Positions 24,517 to 33,003 of a stretch of DNA of 49,944 nt are shown here, piece by piece. A program made the translations under genes and the position numbers. The stretch covers positions 1 to 49,944 of the forward strand of contig JAVBXN010000035.1 in NCBI GenBank assembly GCA_030824515.1, written 5' to 3'. Numbering within the stretch: position 1 is the first letter of the stretch; the number at the start of each line of letters is the position of its first letter. The notes under the pieces were generated by a model that made no database searches, had not been told where the DNA came from, and saw only the letters and a program-made list of their open reading frames with translations. This DNA is from Pelobacter sp. (GTDB lineage: Bacteria > Desulfobacterota > Desulfuromonadia > Geobacterales > Pseudopelobacteraceae).

Positions 24517-25494
24517 ATGCACCAGAAAGCCTGTACCATCTTGCGGTTGTTTCGCGAAAAAGGCGGGTTTGTGTCTGGTGAATATGTCAGCAGGTCGCTT
24601 GGCGTTTCGCGGACCGCCGTCTGGAAGCATATTTCATCGCTACGGGAACTTGGTCATGTGATAGAAGCGATCCCTTCCCGTGGATATCGACTGCTCTCTT
24701 CACCTGAATTGCTTGATTCCGGTGAAATTTGCGCTCAGCTTGATACCATTCTGGTTGGAAAGAGCATGGATTGTCTCAAGGAGACCATTTCCACCAACGC
24801 GGATGCATTTCGGATTGCCGAGGCAGGTGCGCCGGAAGGCGCGGTGGTTATTGCCGATACGCAAACCGGGGGTAAAGGGCGCCGGGGCCGTGTCTGGTCA
24901 TCGCCGGCCGGAGTCAACCTCTACTGCTCGGTGGTGCTGCGCCCCTCGATAATGCCGCATGAAGCGCCCCAGTTGACCTTTCTTTCCGCAGTAGCCGTGG
25001 CCAGGGCCATAGAGCAGACAACGGAATTGACACCGGAGATCAAGTGGCCTAACGATGTCCTGATCGATGGCAGGAAGGTGGCCGGTTTGCTCAATGAAAT
25101 GAGCGCGGAAACCGACGGAATTAATTTCATTATCCTGGGCATCGGCGTGAATCTCAATATGACGGCAGATCAATTTCCTAATGATCTGCGCCAACCGGCA
25201 ACATCACTGTTGCTGGAATCCGGCTCAAGGGTTTGCCGGGCACGCTTCGCCGCCACGATGCTGAATGAACTTGACAAACTCTACGCGGAGTTTCTTGGCA
25301 AAGGGTTCGAACCGGTCAGGAATGAGTGGCAGAGGCGCTGCAACGCCAATGGACGTGTGGTGTCGGTCAGTGATGCCGGGTGTGAAAGCAGAAGCGGAAT
25401 ATTCGCAGGCATAGATGGTGACGGCGCTTTGTTGATGCGTTCCGGGGATGGCAGGATCGAGCGTATAGTCAGTGGTGATGTGAGGGTGATCTGA
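24517..25494 (+). CDS. birA: Bifunctional biotin operon repressor / biotin-protein ligase
   Basis: The N-terminal winged helix (residues about 1-58, SGEYVSRSLGVSRTAVWKHI, GYRLL) binds DNA. The ligase core follows with the biotinyl-AMP loop GGKGRRGRVWSS (118-129), the catalytic KWPNDVL (176-182), GRKVAGLL and FIILGIGVNLN. A C-terminal SH3-like domain lies near residues 280-325. The enzyme activates biotin to biotinyl-AMP and biotinylates carboxylase carrier proteins; the HTH suggests it also represses biotin genes. ATG 24517 with TAGAGG upstream is chosen; the longer open frame overlaps nadC and is not credible. coaX starts at the very next base after its stop. Confidence 0.96.
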   Translation: MHQKACTILRLFREKGGFVSGEYVSRSLGVSRTAVWKHISSLRELGHVIEAIPSRGYRLLSSPELLDSGEICAQLDTILVGKSMDCLKETISTNADAFRIAEAGAPEGAVVIADTQTGGKGRRGRVWSSPAGVNLYCSVVLRPSIMPHEAPQLTFLSAVAVARAIEQTTELTPEIKWPNDVLIDGRKVAGLLNEMSAETDGINFIILGIGVNLNMTADQFPNDLRQPATSLLLESGSRVCRARFAATMLNELDKLYAEFLGKGFEPVRNEWQRRCNANGRVVSVSDAGCESRSGIFAGIDGDGALLMRSGDGRIERIVSGDVRVI

Positions 25495-26259
25495 ATGCTT
25501 TTGGTGATTGATGTAGGGAACAGCAATATTGTCCTGGGTGTTTATGACGGTGAGTTGCTCGTGCGAAGCTGGCGTCTGTCAACGGATAAATCGCGTACAT
25601 CCGATGAGTACGCCGTGCTCCTGCACAGCCTGTTCGAGCAGGCCGGTCTGGATTTCCTGTCAATCAGGGCAACGATCATCGCTTCCGTGGTTCCACCCCT
25701 GACCGGGGTGATGGAAGCCATCTCGCGCGATTTCTTCAAGCTGACCCCGTTTGTGGTCGGCCCCGGTCTTAAAACCGGTATGCCGATCCAGTATGACAAT
25801 CCACGGGAAGTTGGTGCCGACCGGATCGTTAATGCGGTGGCCGGTTTCGAAAAGCACAAATGCGCGTTGGTGATTGTCGATTTTGGTACCGCCACAACCT
25901 TTGATTACGTGAATTCCAAAGGTGAATACTGCGGAGGGGCAATTGCCCCCGGACTTGCAATCTCACTGGAGGCGTTGTTCCAGAGGGCCAGCAAGCTGCC
26001 GCGAATCGACATCGTCAAACCGCCGCATGTGATTGCAAAGAATACCGTCAACTCTATGCAGGCTGGTATTTTTTTTGGTTATGTTGGTCTGGTCGATGGA
26101 ATAGTCGAGAATATCCGGTCCGAGTGTCATGAAAAATTCAGGGTGGTGGCCACCGGCGGGTTGGCGGTTCTGATCGCTCCGGAATCCAGGACCATTGATG
26201 AGGTGGACGAGTTCCTGACATTGGACGGTTTGCGGATATTGTATGAAAGGAACAGGTAA
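25495..26259 (+). CDS. coaX: Type III pantothenate kinase
   Basis: This enzyme phosphorylates pantothenate in the first step of CoA synthesis. It belongs to the ASKHA fold and needs a monovalent cation. Motifs are [11 protein letters not shown] at the N terminus, [28 protein letters not shown] and the phosphate loop [10 protein letters not shown], then [12 protein letters not shown] and ATGGLAVL. At 254 residues it is typical. Its ATG lies immediately after the birA stop, so the two are almost certainly translated from one message; the birA-coaX pairing is widespread. Confidence 0.97.
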   Translation: MLLVIDVGNSNIVLGVYDGELLVRSWRLSTDKSRTSDEYAVLLHSLFEQAGLDFLSIRATIIASVVPPLTGVMEAISRDFFKLTPFVVGPGLKTGMPIQYDNPREVGADRIVNAVAGFEKHKCALVIVDFGTATTFDYVNSKGEYCGGAIAPGLAISLEALFQRASKLPRIDIVKPPHVIAKNTVNSMQAGIFFGYVGLVDGIVENIRSECHEKFRVVATGGLAVLIAPESRTIDEVDEFLTLDGLRILYERNR

Positions 26260-26390
26260 CAGCCATTGTAGTAGTGACAAAGAATATTTTTCGGATATTA
26301 TTGCGGCAATGTATACAGTGCGGTTGGCGGTCGATGCTTTTGATCAAATAGAGCAGTAAATTCTATTATTGCATACAAGGAGGCAGTTCT

Positions 26391-28490
26391 ATGGGACAGT
26401 TTGAAACCAGCAAGATCCGCAACTTGGGTATCATCGCACACGGCGGCGCCGGCAAAACCTCGCTTTCCGAAGCGATCCTCTTCGATACCGGCATGATCGA
26501 TCGCCTGGGGCGTGTTGATGACGGCACTTCCACCATGGATTTCGAACCGGAGGAGATCAAGCGCAAGATCTCGATTACCTCCGCTCTTGACCATTGTGAA
26601 TGGAACGGACACTCAATCCATATCGTGGATACTCCGGGTTATGGCAACTTTATCGCGGATACACGCGCCTGCATGCGTGCCCTGGACTGTGCGGTGATAA
26701 TCCTGTCGGCCATCTCCGGAGTCAAGGCCCAGACAGAGGATATCTGGAATTGGGCCAACGAATTCGAGATTCCGCGGATTGCCTTTGTCAATAAGCTTGA
26801 TCGGGAGCGCGCCAGCTTTCTGCGCGCGATCGACGACATGGAAAAAACCCTGGGAGCCAGGGGGGTCGCAATCCAGATGCCGATCGGCCTTGAAGCCGAC
26901 TTTGAAGGGGTAATCGACCTGATCGGCATGAAGGCCTGCTTCTATGCCAAGGACGGCTCCGGTAAATTTACCGAAGGAGCGATCCCGGCCGAGTACGCCG
27001 AAGAAGCAGCGCGTCTCAGGGAGCATCTGGTTGAAACGGTTGCCGAGGCCTATGACGCCCTGACTGAAAAATATCTCGAAGCCGGGGAACTGACGGAAGA
27101 TGAAATTATTGACGGCCTGCGGGTTGGCACCATGCGCAATACCTTTACCGCGGTACTGTGCGGATCCGCGACGAGCAATATAGGTATTCAGCATCTGCTG
27201 GATGCCATCTGCGCCTATCTGCCGTCTCCGCTTGACCGGACCAAGGCGGTCGGGGTCCACCCCAAGACCGAAGAGGTCGTCGAGCGAGCACCGGACGAGA
27301 AGGAGCCTTTTTCGGCACTGGTTTTCAAAACGACTTCAGACCCCTACACCGGTAAAATTACGATCTTCCGGGTCTACTCCGGAGTGCTCAATTCCGATTC
27401 CACGGTATTCAACTCCACCAAGGGTGTTGAGGAGCGTATCGGACAGGTCTACGAGCTGGAAGGAAAGAAACAGCACCCGATCAAACAGGCCGTTGCCGGA
27501 GATATCGTCGCGGTAGCCAAGCTGAAGGAGACAATTACCGGCGACACGTTGTGCGATGCTGCCAAGCCGATTGTCTACGAACCGGCCAAGCAGCTGTTGC
27601 CGGTCATTTCATACGCTATCGAGCCTAAAACCAAAGCTGACGAAGACAAAATACACAATGCCTTGCATCGTATGATCGAAGAGGAACCGACGCTTGAGTC
27701 ACACCGCGATACGCAGACCAAGGAGTTCATCATTTCAGGTATGGGCCAGGTTCACCTGGAAGTAATAGTTGAAAAAATGAAACGAAAATTCGGTGTCGAA
27801 GTATTGCTGAAAACCCCCAAGGTCCCTTATCTGGAAACCATCCGCGGAACCGCGAAAGTACAGGGCAAATACAAGAAGCAATCCGGTGGACGTGGTCAGT
27901 ATGGTGACTGCTGGATCGAGATGTCGCCGACAGCCCGTGGCGAAGGTTATATTTTTGATGACAAGATCGTTGGCGGGGTGATCCCGCGCCAGTATATCCC
28001 CGCAGTGGACAAGGGCATCCAGGAGGCTTGCGTGGACGGCTACCTGGCAGGATATCCGGTGGTTGACTTCAGGGTAGCTCTTTACGACGGTTCGTTCCAC
28101 ACCGTTGATTCCTCCGAGATGGCATTCAAGGTGGCCGGTTCCATGGCCTTCAAAAAGGCGATGGAAGTTTGCAAGCCGGTTCTGCTCGAGCCGATCGTTA
28201 ATATGAAGATCACGGTTCCTGACGAAAACATGGGCGATGTTATCGGGGACCTGAACTCCAGGCGAGGCAAGGTGGTCGGCGTAGAGCCCAAGGCCAATTC
28301 CCAGATTATCCGTTCCGTGGTTCCCATGTCCGAGGTTCTTGCCTATTCAAATGACTTGAAATCTATGACCAGCGATCGCGGCATGTTCAGCATGGAGTTT
28401 TCCCACTATGAAGAGCTGCCTACGCATCTCTCACAGAAGGTTATTGCCGATGCGCAGGGCGGTAAAAAAGAGTCGAATAACAATCATTAG
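26391..28490 (+). CDS. Elongation factor G paralogue (EF-G2 type)
   Basis: The 699-residue translational GTPase has all EF-G domains. G1 reads AHGGAGKTSLSEA, whereas canonical EF-G has AHIDAGKTT; G3 is DTPGYGNF in place of DTPGH; G4 is NKLD. The domain IV motif GGRGQYGDCWIEM and the C-terminal NSRRGKV are present. The altered G1 and G3 mark it as the EF-G2/EF-G-like paralogue found beside a canonical fusA in many bacteria, not the main elongation factor of the str operon, since no rps or tuf genes adjoin it. GGAGGCAG precedes ATG 26391. Its role (alternative translocation, recycling or stress) cannot be read. Confidence 0.9.
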   Translation: MGQFETSKIRNLGIIAHGGAGKTSLSEAILFDTGMIDRLGRVDDGTSTMDFEPEEIKRKISITSALDHCEWNGHSIHIVDTPGYGNFIADTRACMRALDCAVIILSAISGVKAQTEDIWNWANEFEIPRIAFVNKLDRERASFLRAIDDMEKTLGARGVAIQMPIGLEADFEGVIDLIGMKACFYAKDGSGKFTEGAIPAEYAEEAARLREHLVETVAEAYDALTEKYLEAGELTEDEIIDGLRVGTMRNTFTAVLCGSATSNIGIQHLLDAICAYLPSPLDRTKAVGVHPKTEEVVERAPDEKEPFSALVFKTTSDPYTGKITIFRVYSGVLNSDSTVFNSTKGVEERIGQVYELEGKKQHPIKQAVAGDIVAVAKLKETITGDTLCDAAKPIVYEPAKQLLPVISYAIEPKTKADEDKIHNALHRMIEEEPTLESHRDTQTKEFIISGMGQVHLEVIVEKMKRKFGVEVLLKTPKVPYLETIRGTAKVQGKYKKQSGGRGQYGDCWIEMSPTARGEGYIFDDKIVGGVIPRQYIPAVDKGIQEACVDGYLAGYPVVDFRVALYDGSFHTVDSSEMAFKVAGSMAFKKAMEVCKPVLLEPIVNMKITVPDENMGDVIGDLNSRRGKVVGVEPKANSQIIRSVVPMSEVLAYSNDLKSMTSDRGMFSMEFSHYEELPTHLSQKVIADAQGGKKESNNNH

Positions 28491-28496
28491 AAGTCT

Positions 28497-28568
28497 GGAG
28501 TTGTTTTCCGCTCTTTTGACCGGAATACAACTCCGTTAACGCACTTATCCCGCCTTTCAGGGGATAAG
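28497..28568. other. Two consecutive stem-loops between the EF-G2 and SPOR genes
   Basis: The first hairpin pairs GGAGTTGT (28497-28504) and TTCCG (28506-28510) with CGGAA (28521-28525) and ACAACTCC (28527-28534). The second pairs CTTATCCC (28544-28551) with GGGATAAG (28561-28568). Neither is followed by a T tract. The first may end or protect the EF-G2 message; the second ends just before the GGAGG ribosome site of the next gene. Confidence 0.5.
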
Positions 28569-28588
28569 ATTCACAACGGAGGTTTTTC

Positions 28589-29698
28589 ATGGATTTCAAG
28601 TTCAGCAAGGGGACGGGTGACGCCGAGCAGCAGGATGCACCCGGAGAAAAAAAGAATCAGAGTGCTCTGCTGGTGCTTCTTCTCCTTCTGGTGGGCGGTT
28701 TTTCGTATCTGTATTTCTTTACCGGATTAATCAAACCGCAACAGGCTCCCCAGCCGGTCGAATCTCCGGCGCCTCAGGTGGTTAAGATGCCGCTGCCGGC
28801 TCCTGGAAGTGCCGGCGCCGGTGCCGACAAGAACGATGCCGCTCCGAAAAGTGAACCTGCTGCTTCAAATGAGGCGCCCAAGGCGGTGGAAGCAAAGCCT
28901 GCTCAGCCTGCTACTGCCGCCCAGGCAGTTGCTCTACCGGTTGCCAAGTCTTCGCCGCCGGTAAAGCCGAAAGACGAGCCCAAAAAGCCCGAACCGCCAA
29001 AGGCCGCCGAAAAGAAAGTTCAGCCTGCTACTGTTGCGGACAAAAAAGATCAGAAGCCGTCCGTAGCCAAGGCCGATGAGAAGAAGCCGGCTGCGGCAAA
29101 AAGTCAGCTTCCGGCAGTAAAGAAGGCCGAACCGGTCAAGCCTGCCAGTAAATCGCAAGCAGCAGAAGTAACTCCAAAGCCGAAAAAAGCTGCTGCCGTG
29201 GCAGTCGGCGCTGCTAAAGCCGCTCCCGGGCAGGCTGCTTCAGGCGGCTCCTGGTCGGTGCTGGTGGGCCAATATGTGATTGAGGAAGCACTTTCCGCCG
29301 ATATGGGACGTGTGCGTAAGGCCGGCCTCGAACCGGTAGTCAAGGCCGGTTCGCGTAAAAAATCCGCGATGAACAGGTTGCTGTTGGCCGAATTTGCAAA
29401 CCGTGGCGATGCCCAGGCCGAGCTTGCCCGGCTGAAACGACACACTTCCGACGCGTTTATATTGGATCAGGCCGGTAAATTTGCGGTTTATGCGGGATCG
29501 TATCTGTTGGACGCCCGCGCGTCTTCGGAAAAAGAGCGATTGGCCGCCGCCGGTTTTCCGGTCAGTGTCAAACGCGCTGAAATTGCTATCCCTACCCAGA
29601 GACTGACTGTAGGTCCGTTCAAGGACAAAAAATCTGCCGAGTCCGCTCTCGGCAAGCTGAAAACCACCGGAGTCAAGGCTGCGCTGGTTAACAACTAG
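28589..29698 (+). CDS. Single-pass membrane protein with Ala/Pro/Lys linker and SPOR-like repeats
   Basis: The 369-residue protein has a short cytoplasmic N terminus, one membrane segment (SALLVLLLLLVGGFSYLYFF) and a long low-complexity linker rich in Ala, Pro and Lys (about 50-205). Two related folded units follow, starting WSVLVGQYVIEEAL and FAVYAGSYLLDARA, with RLTVGPFKDKKSAESALGKL near the end. The pattern of a Val-strand, Gly-x-Y/F and an Ala-rich helix is that of SPOR domains, which bind denuded glycan strands of peptidoglycan and mark division sites. ACGGAGG precedes the ATG. It may be cotranscribed with the two genes downstream. Confidence 0.8.
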   Translation: MDFKFSKGTGDAEQQDAPGEKKNQSALLVLLLLLVGGFSYLYFFTGLIKPQQAPQPVESPAPQVVKMPLPAPGSAGAGADKNDAAPKSEPAASNEAPKAVEAKPAQPATAAQAVALPVAKSSPPVKPKDEPKKPEPPKAAEKKVQPATVADKKDQKPSVAKADEKKPAAAKSQLPAVKKAEPVKPASKSQAAEVTPKPKKAAAVAVGAAKAAPGQAASGGSWSVLVGQYVIEEALSADMGRVRKAGLEPVVKAGSRKKSAMNRLLLAEFANRGDAQAELARLKRHTSDAFILDQAGKFAVYAGSYLLDARASSEKERLAAAGFPVSVKRAEIAIPTQRLTVGPFKDKKSAESALGKLKTTGVKAALVNN

Positions 29699-29706
29699 TT
29701 TTACCG

Positions 29707-30591
29707 ATGTCCAATAAGATTAAGTTCACAATCTCCCCGGCCGTGGCGACCTACGTCAGGCCGGGGGTCTCCTCTGAAGTCAGGCTGGCCGGCTGTGATG
29801 CCGCGGCCGGAATGGAGCCTTTCGAACGTGTGACGCTCCTGTTCTGTCTTTCAAAGGACCCGGACCCTTCGATAAAATCCACTGCAATCAATCTTATGCA
29901 AATACTGCCCGAGCATGTGGCCAACGAGTATGCCGCGTCTGACAAGGCCCACCCGCTGGTTCTGGAGCTTCTGGTCCGTATTCGCGACAAACGCCCGGAG
30001 TCTGCTGATTTGAGAGCGGTGTCTGCTGGTGATGTTGAAGAGCTCAACCAACCTGAAAATGTCGAGACGGTCCACCCACAACAGGCGGATTGCCTGGACG
30101 CTGATACTCTGCTTGAAGATGAAAGCTCCGCTTCTGATGGAAATATGGATGAAGATACTGATGAAGACGTGGGGGAAGAATTTCTCAGCAAGTTCAAAAT
30201 AGCGCAGATGATGGGAATCGGCGAGAAGATCAAGATGGCGCTTTCCGGGGATAAGGAGTGGCGTTCGATATTGGTCAAGGACTCCAATAAGCTGGTTTCC
30301 GGCAGTGTTATCAAGAACCCGCGCATTACCGAATCAGAAATCCTCAAGTTGATCAAGTCCGGAATTCAGAACGATGAGATCATGCGTCTGATTTGTGCCA
30401 ACAAGGAATGGATCAAGAGCTACCAGATTCGTAAGAGTCTGATTGAAAATAACCGTACTCCGGTTCAGAACGCTATCCGTTACCTAGCTACCATGGGGGA
30501 GAAGGATCTGGCCGGTTTTGCCAAGAGCAAAAATGTTACATCGGTTATTTCCACGATGGCCAAACGGCTGCTGTTGAATAAAAAAAGGTAG
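29707..30591 (+). CDS. Acidic helical protein upstream of an MglA-like GTPase, family unknown
   Basis: The 294-residue protein shows no signal peptide or membrane segment. The N-terminal third is helical and HEAT-like (ERVTLLFCLSKDPDPSIKST). A very acidic spacer follows (DEDTDEDVGEE near residues 150-160), then helices with KIKMALSGDKEWRSILVKDS and KNPRITESEILKLI. No catalytic motif is recognised. The gene starts 8 bases after the SPOR gene with no clear ribosome site, which suggests coupling, and precedes the GTPase gene by 20 bases. A role as partner or effector of that GTPase is a guess from position. Confidence 0.7.
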   Translation: MSNKIKFTISPAVATYVRPGVSSEVRLAGCDAAAGMEPFERVTLLFCLSKDPDPSIKSTAINLMQILPEHVANEYAASDKAHPLVLELLVRIRDKRPESADLRAVSAGDVEELNQPENVETVHPQQADCLDADTLLEDESSASDGNMDEDTDEDVGEEFLSKFKIAQMMGIGEKIKMALSGDKEWRSILVKDSNKLVSGSVIKNPRITESEILKLIKSGIQNDEIMRLICANKEWIKSYQIRKSLIENNRTPVQNAIRYLATMGEKDLAGFAKSKNVTSVISTMAKRLLLNKKR

Positions 30592-30611
30592 GCACACTCT
30601 GGAGAACGCCG

Positions 30612-31445
30612 ATGGCGCTGGTTAATCATGCCAAAAAAGAAATAAATGCCAAAATCATATATTATGGTCCGGTTGGCTGCGGCAAGAGCGCGGCTCTCAA
30701 TTATATCTATTCGCGATTGAAACCTGCTTTGCGGGGCGAGCTGAAGTCTGTACCGGCGGGTGTAGACAATCTGCTATTCTTTGATTTCAGCCCTTTCGAT
30801 GCTCCCTTGCAAAATGGTTATCATGTTCGCCTTCACATTTACACGCTGACAGGAGCTGTAACAAACCCGGCAACCTGGAAAATGACGCTTAAAGGAGCCG
30901 ATGGAATCGTGATAATGATGGACCCTTCGCCCGCTCATTTCGCGGAAGCCCATGAGAGCGTCATGCAGTTGAGGGATTATCTTTCGGCGTATGGAGTCGG
31001 CTTGCATGATACTCCCGCTGTACTGCAGCTGAATGACTCATGCTATGGTGCCGGGTTGATTGATGATTCCGAGTTGGCCTTCAAGCTTGACCTGCCCGCG
31101 GTTATGGTCTGTCGTTCCAATGCGGCCAGCGGGGAAGGGGTGCTGGAAGCCTTGACAAGCCTTTTCAGGCCGGTTCTGGAGCGTGTTACCATAGAGGGTA
31201 ATCGTAACGACTTGATAAAGCCTGCTGCCACTGTCCCTGATGGGCAGGAATTGTTCGATGAAATCAGCTCTGGAGACGATTCTGACAAGGTTGTAGCGCG
31301 GAGCGGAACTGCGGGATCTGCAAGAATCTCGTTGTCGGCCCCGGATGTAAATGTTGAAGGGACTCTGATCCGTATTCCACTGGAAATTTCGGTTGGCGAG
31401 TCTTGTCGCAGGATGACAATCTCGGTTTCTATAGATCCGGAGTGA
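30612..31445 (+). CDS. MglA-like small GTPase with C-terminal extension
   Basis: Residues 1-190 follow the MglA pattern of bacterial Ras-like GTPases: KIIYYGPVGCGKSAALNYIY (P-loop, about 14-33), LLFFDFSPFDAP, then VRLHIYTLTGAV where family members have YTVPGQ, and LKGADGIVIMMDPS. The switch II Pro-Gly-Gln is replaced by Thr-Gly-Ala, so hydrolysis may be altered. Residues about 195-277 form an added C-terminal region ending ISVGESCRRMTISVSI. MglA proteins set cell polarity for motility machinery. GGAGAAC precedes the ATG. The gene comes third in a unit with SPOR and acidic proteins and ends where a convergent gene begins. Confidence 0.82.
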   Translation: MALVNHAKKEINAKIIYYGPVGCGKSAALNYIYSRLKPALRGELKSVPAGVDNLLFFDFSPFDAPLQNGYHVRLHIYTLTGAVTNPATWKMTLKGADGIVIMMDPSPAHFAEAHESVMQLRDYLSAYGVGLHDTPAVLQLNDSCYGAGLIDDSELAFKLDLPAVMVCRSNAASGEGVLEALTSLFRPVLERVTIEGNRNDLIKPAATVPDGQELFDEISSGDDSDKVVARSGTAGSARISLSAPDVNVEGTLIRIPLEISVGESCRRMTISVSIDPE

Positions 31446-32069
31446 CTACAGGGCTGATTGCCGGTCATTGGATGCAGGTGGGTGCCGCAGAACGGCCATA
31501 CCTGGAATTATGAAAGGAACTGTCTTTCGGTAAGTTTCGTATTCATCGCCGTATTCCAGCAGCAATCTTCGCTCTTCGATCAGTGCGCCAACAACAAAAT
31601 AAACCGAGGACAGTGCGCAAAGAATTAGCCAGCGGCACGTGACAACCGGGTTGAACAGCAAAAACAACATTGAAAAAAGATATAAGGGGTGACGTACCAT
31701 CCGATAACAACCGTCGGTGACAAGCCGACTGCGAGTGTGCGTGGCATAACCTTTTCCGGGGAGTCCCAGAAAGTCCGCTGCTCCGGTTTGCCGTACGCAC
31801 AAGATCAGCATTAACAGCGCTGCTCCCTGTACAAGATACATCACAAGGCTCCAGACGCCCGGTGCTACATAGAGTACGGGAGTATTCCGATAGGAAGCCA
31901 TTACCCAGCCAAACATTGCCAGAGATATCAGGTTGTATGTTAGCCGGTAAACCCATTGCCCGGATTGACTCTGGCGGGTGATCGCCTTTTTTATCGGTGG
32001 CATGGCCAGCAGTGAATGAACTGCTGCAAAAATACAAAATCTGAATGTAAAGATTAGCGTGTCATGCAT
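31446..32069 (-). CDS. Isoprenylcysteine carboxyl methyltransferase-like membrane protein
   Basis: The 207-residue protein has five or so membrane segments (for example FTFRFCIFAAVHSLLAM, SLVMYLVQGAALLMLIL, LILCALSSVYFVVGALI). The conserved C-terminal core of the ICMT/PEMT methyltransferase group is VRHPLYLFSMLF followed by EERRLLLEYGDEYETYRK, which binds S-adenosylmethionine. The natural substrate in bacteria is usually unknown. ATG 32069 with AAGGACC upstream is preferred to the longer frame. The stop abuts the stop of the MglA-like gene; the genes converge with no gap between them. Confidence 0.8.
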   Translation of the reverse strand: MHDTLIFTFRFCIFAAVHSLLAMPPIKKAITRQSQSGQWVYRLTYNLISLAMFGWVMASYRNTPVLYVAPGVWSLVMYLVQGAALLMLILCVRQTGAADFLGLPGKGYATHTRSRLVTDGCYRMVRHPLYLFSMLFLLFNPVVTCRWLILCALSSVYFVVGALIEERRLLLEYGDEYETYRKTVPFIIPGMAVLRHPPASNDRQSAL

Positions 32070-32106
32070 GTCTGGTCCTTGTCGAATTGACGGTACCACG
32101 AGCACC

Positions 32107-32135
32107 TTGTATACACAACCAGAACATGTTATAAG
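32107..32135 (+). promoter_or_regulatory. Probable sigma-70 promoter of the kinase-BON gene
   Basis: TTGTAT (32107-32112) and TATAAG (32130-32135) are separated by 17 bases and lie 34 bases before ATG 32170, which has a strong GGGGAGGA ribosome site. Confidence 0.5.
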
Positions 32136-32169
32136 CTGGAGAACTGTAATTATCGGGGAGGATTTTTAA

Positions 32170-33000
32170 ATGGCAGTGATCACAGTGTCGCGAGAGATGG
32201 GTACGGGAGCATACAATATTGCATCGGAGATAGCCAAAAAGCTCAAGTATACGCTGGTTGACGGTCAGCGCATCAGCCTGATGGCCTCACAATATGGTCT
32301 TACGCCGGAACTTTTGCAACTGGTTGACGAGAAACCGCCTGCCTATATAACTGCCGAAGACCGTAAGCGCGCAGCTGCACTAAATGCGGTAGAACTTATC
32401 ATTCTTGACCTGGCGCGCAAGGGTAATGCCATAATTTACGGCCGTGGTGGCCAGGATCTTCTGAATGGTTGCAAGAACGTGCTGCGACTCAGGTTTATTG
32501 CAGATTTTGAAGAACGGGTGGAGCGCTTTGCGGAGCGTGAATGGATCGATCCCGACATGGCTCGTTCCCTGATTCGTAGAAGCGACCATCAACGTGGGGG
32601 CTTTATACATTTCTACTTTGATCGCGACTGGAGACAGCCTAACAATTACGATATGATTTTCAATACCTCCCGTCTTTCGGAATCAACCATAATCGACTGT
32701 ATCGTGGCGGCGGTGAAAGAGCCTTCACTGAAAGAAGCCGACAAGGCTTCGGTTGCCGTCATTGATTCCACGATCATGGTCAAGAAGATAGAAACCGCGC
32801 TCTTGAGTGCGCCGTCGCTTGAGGACTACCGGCCGTTTACGATAACATTTGAAAAGGGTGTGGCTACGCTGGGTGGTTATATCGTCTCAGAAGCGCAAAA
32901 AAACTCTGCCATCAACATCGTACGTGCACTTAAAGGTGTCAGTTCTGTTAACGATGATATTCAGGTTGTCAACTACAAGGCTTACAAGGATAAGATATAG
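32170..33000 (+). CDS. Cytidylate-kinase-like protein fused to a BON domain
   Basis: Residues 1-195 match the cytidylate-kinase-like family: VITVSREMGTGAYNIASEIA in the place of the P-loop, NAIIYGRGGQDLL, LRLRFIADFEERVERFAE and a helix with MARSLIRRSDHQR, then NNYDMIFNTSRLS. Residues about 205-276 form a BON domain (VKKIETALLSAP, ITFEKGVATLGGYIVSEAQK, GVSSVNDDIQVVNY), which usually binds membranes or ligands in envelope and channel proteins. No signal peptide is present. The substrate of the kinase part is unknown; the nucleotide loop differs from true Cmk. It lies between two minus-strand genes, so it is probably transcribed alone. Confidence 0.85.
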   Translation: MAVITVSREMGTGAYNIASEIAKKLKYTLVDGQRISLMASQYGLTPELLQLVDEKPPAYITAEDRKRAAALNAVELIILDLARKGNAIIYGRGGQDLLNGCKNVLRLRFIADFEERVERFAEREWIDPDMARSLIRRSDHQRGGFIHFYFDRDWRQPNNYDMIFNTSRLSESTIIDCIVAAVKEPSLKEADKASVAVIDSTIMVKKIETALLSAPSLEDYRPFTITFEKGVATLGGYIVSEAQKNSAINIVRALKGVSSVNDDIQVVNYKAYKDKI

Positions 33001-33003
33001 TTA

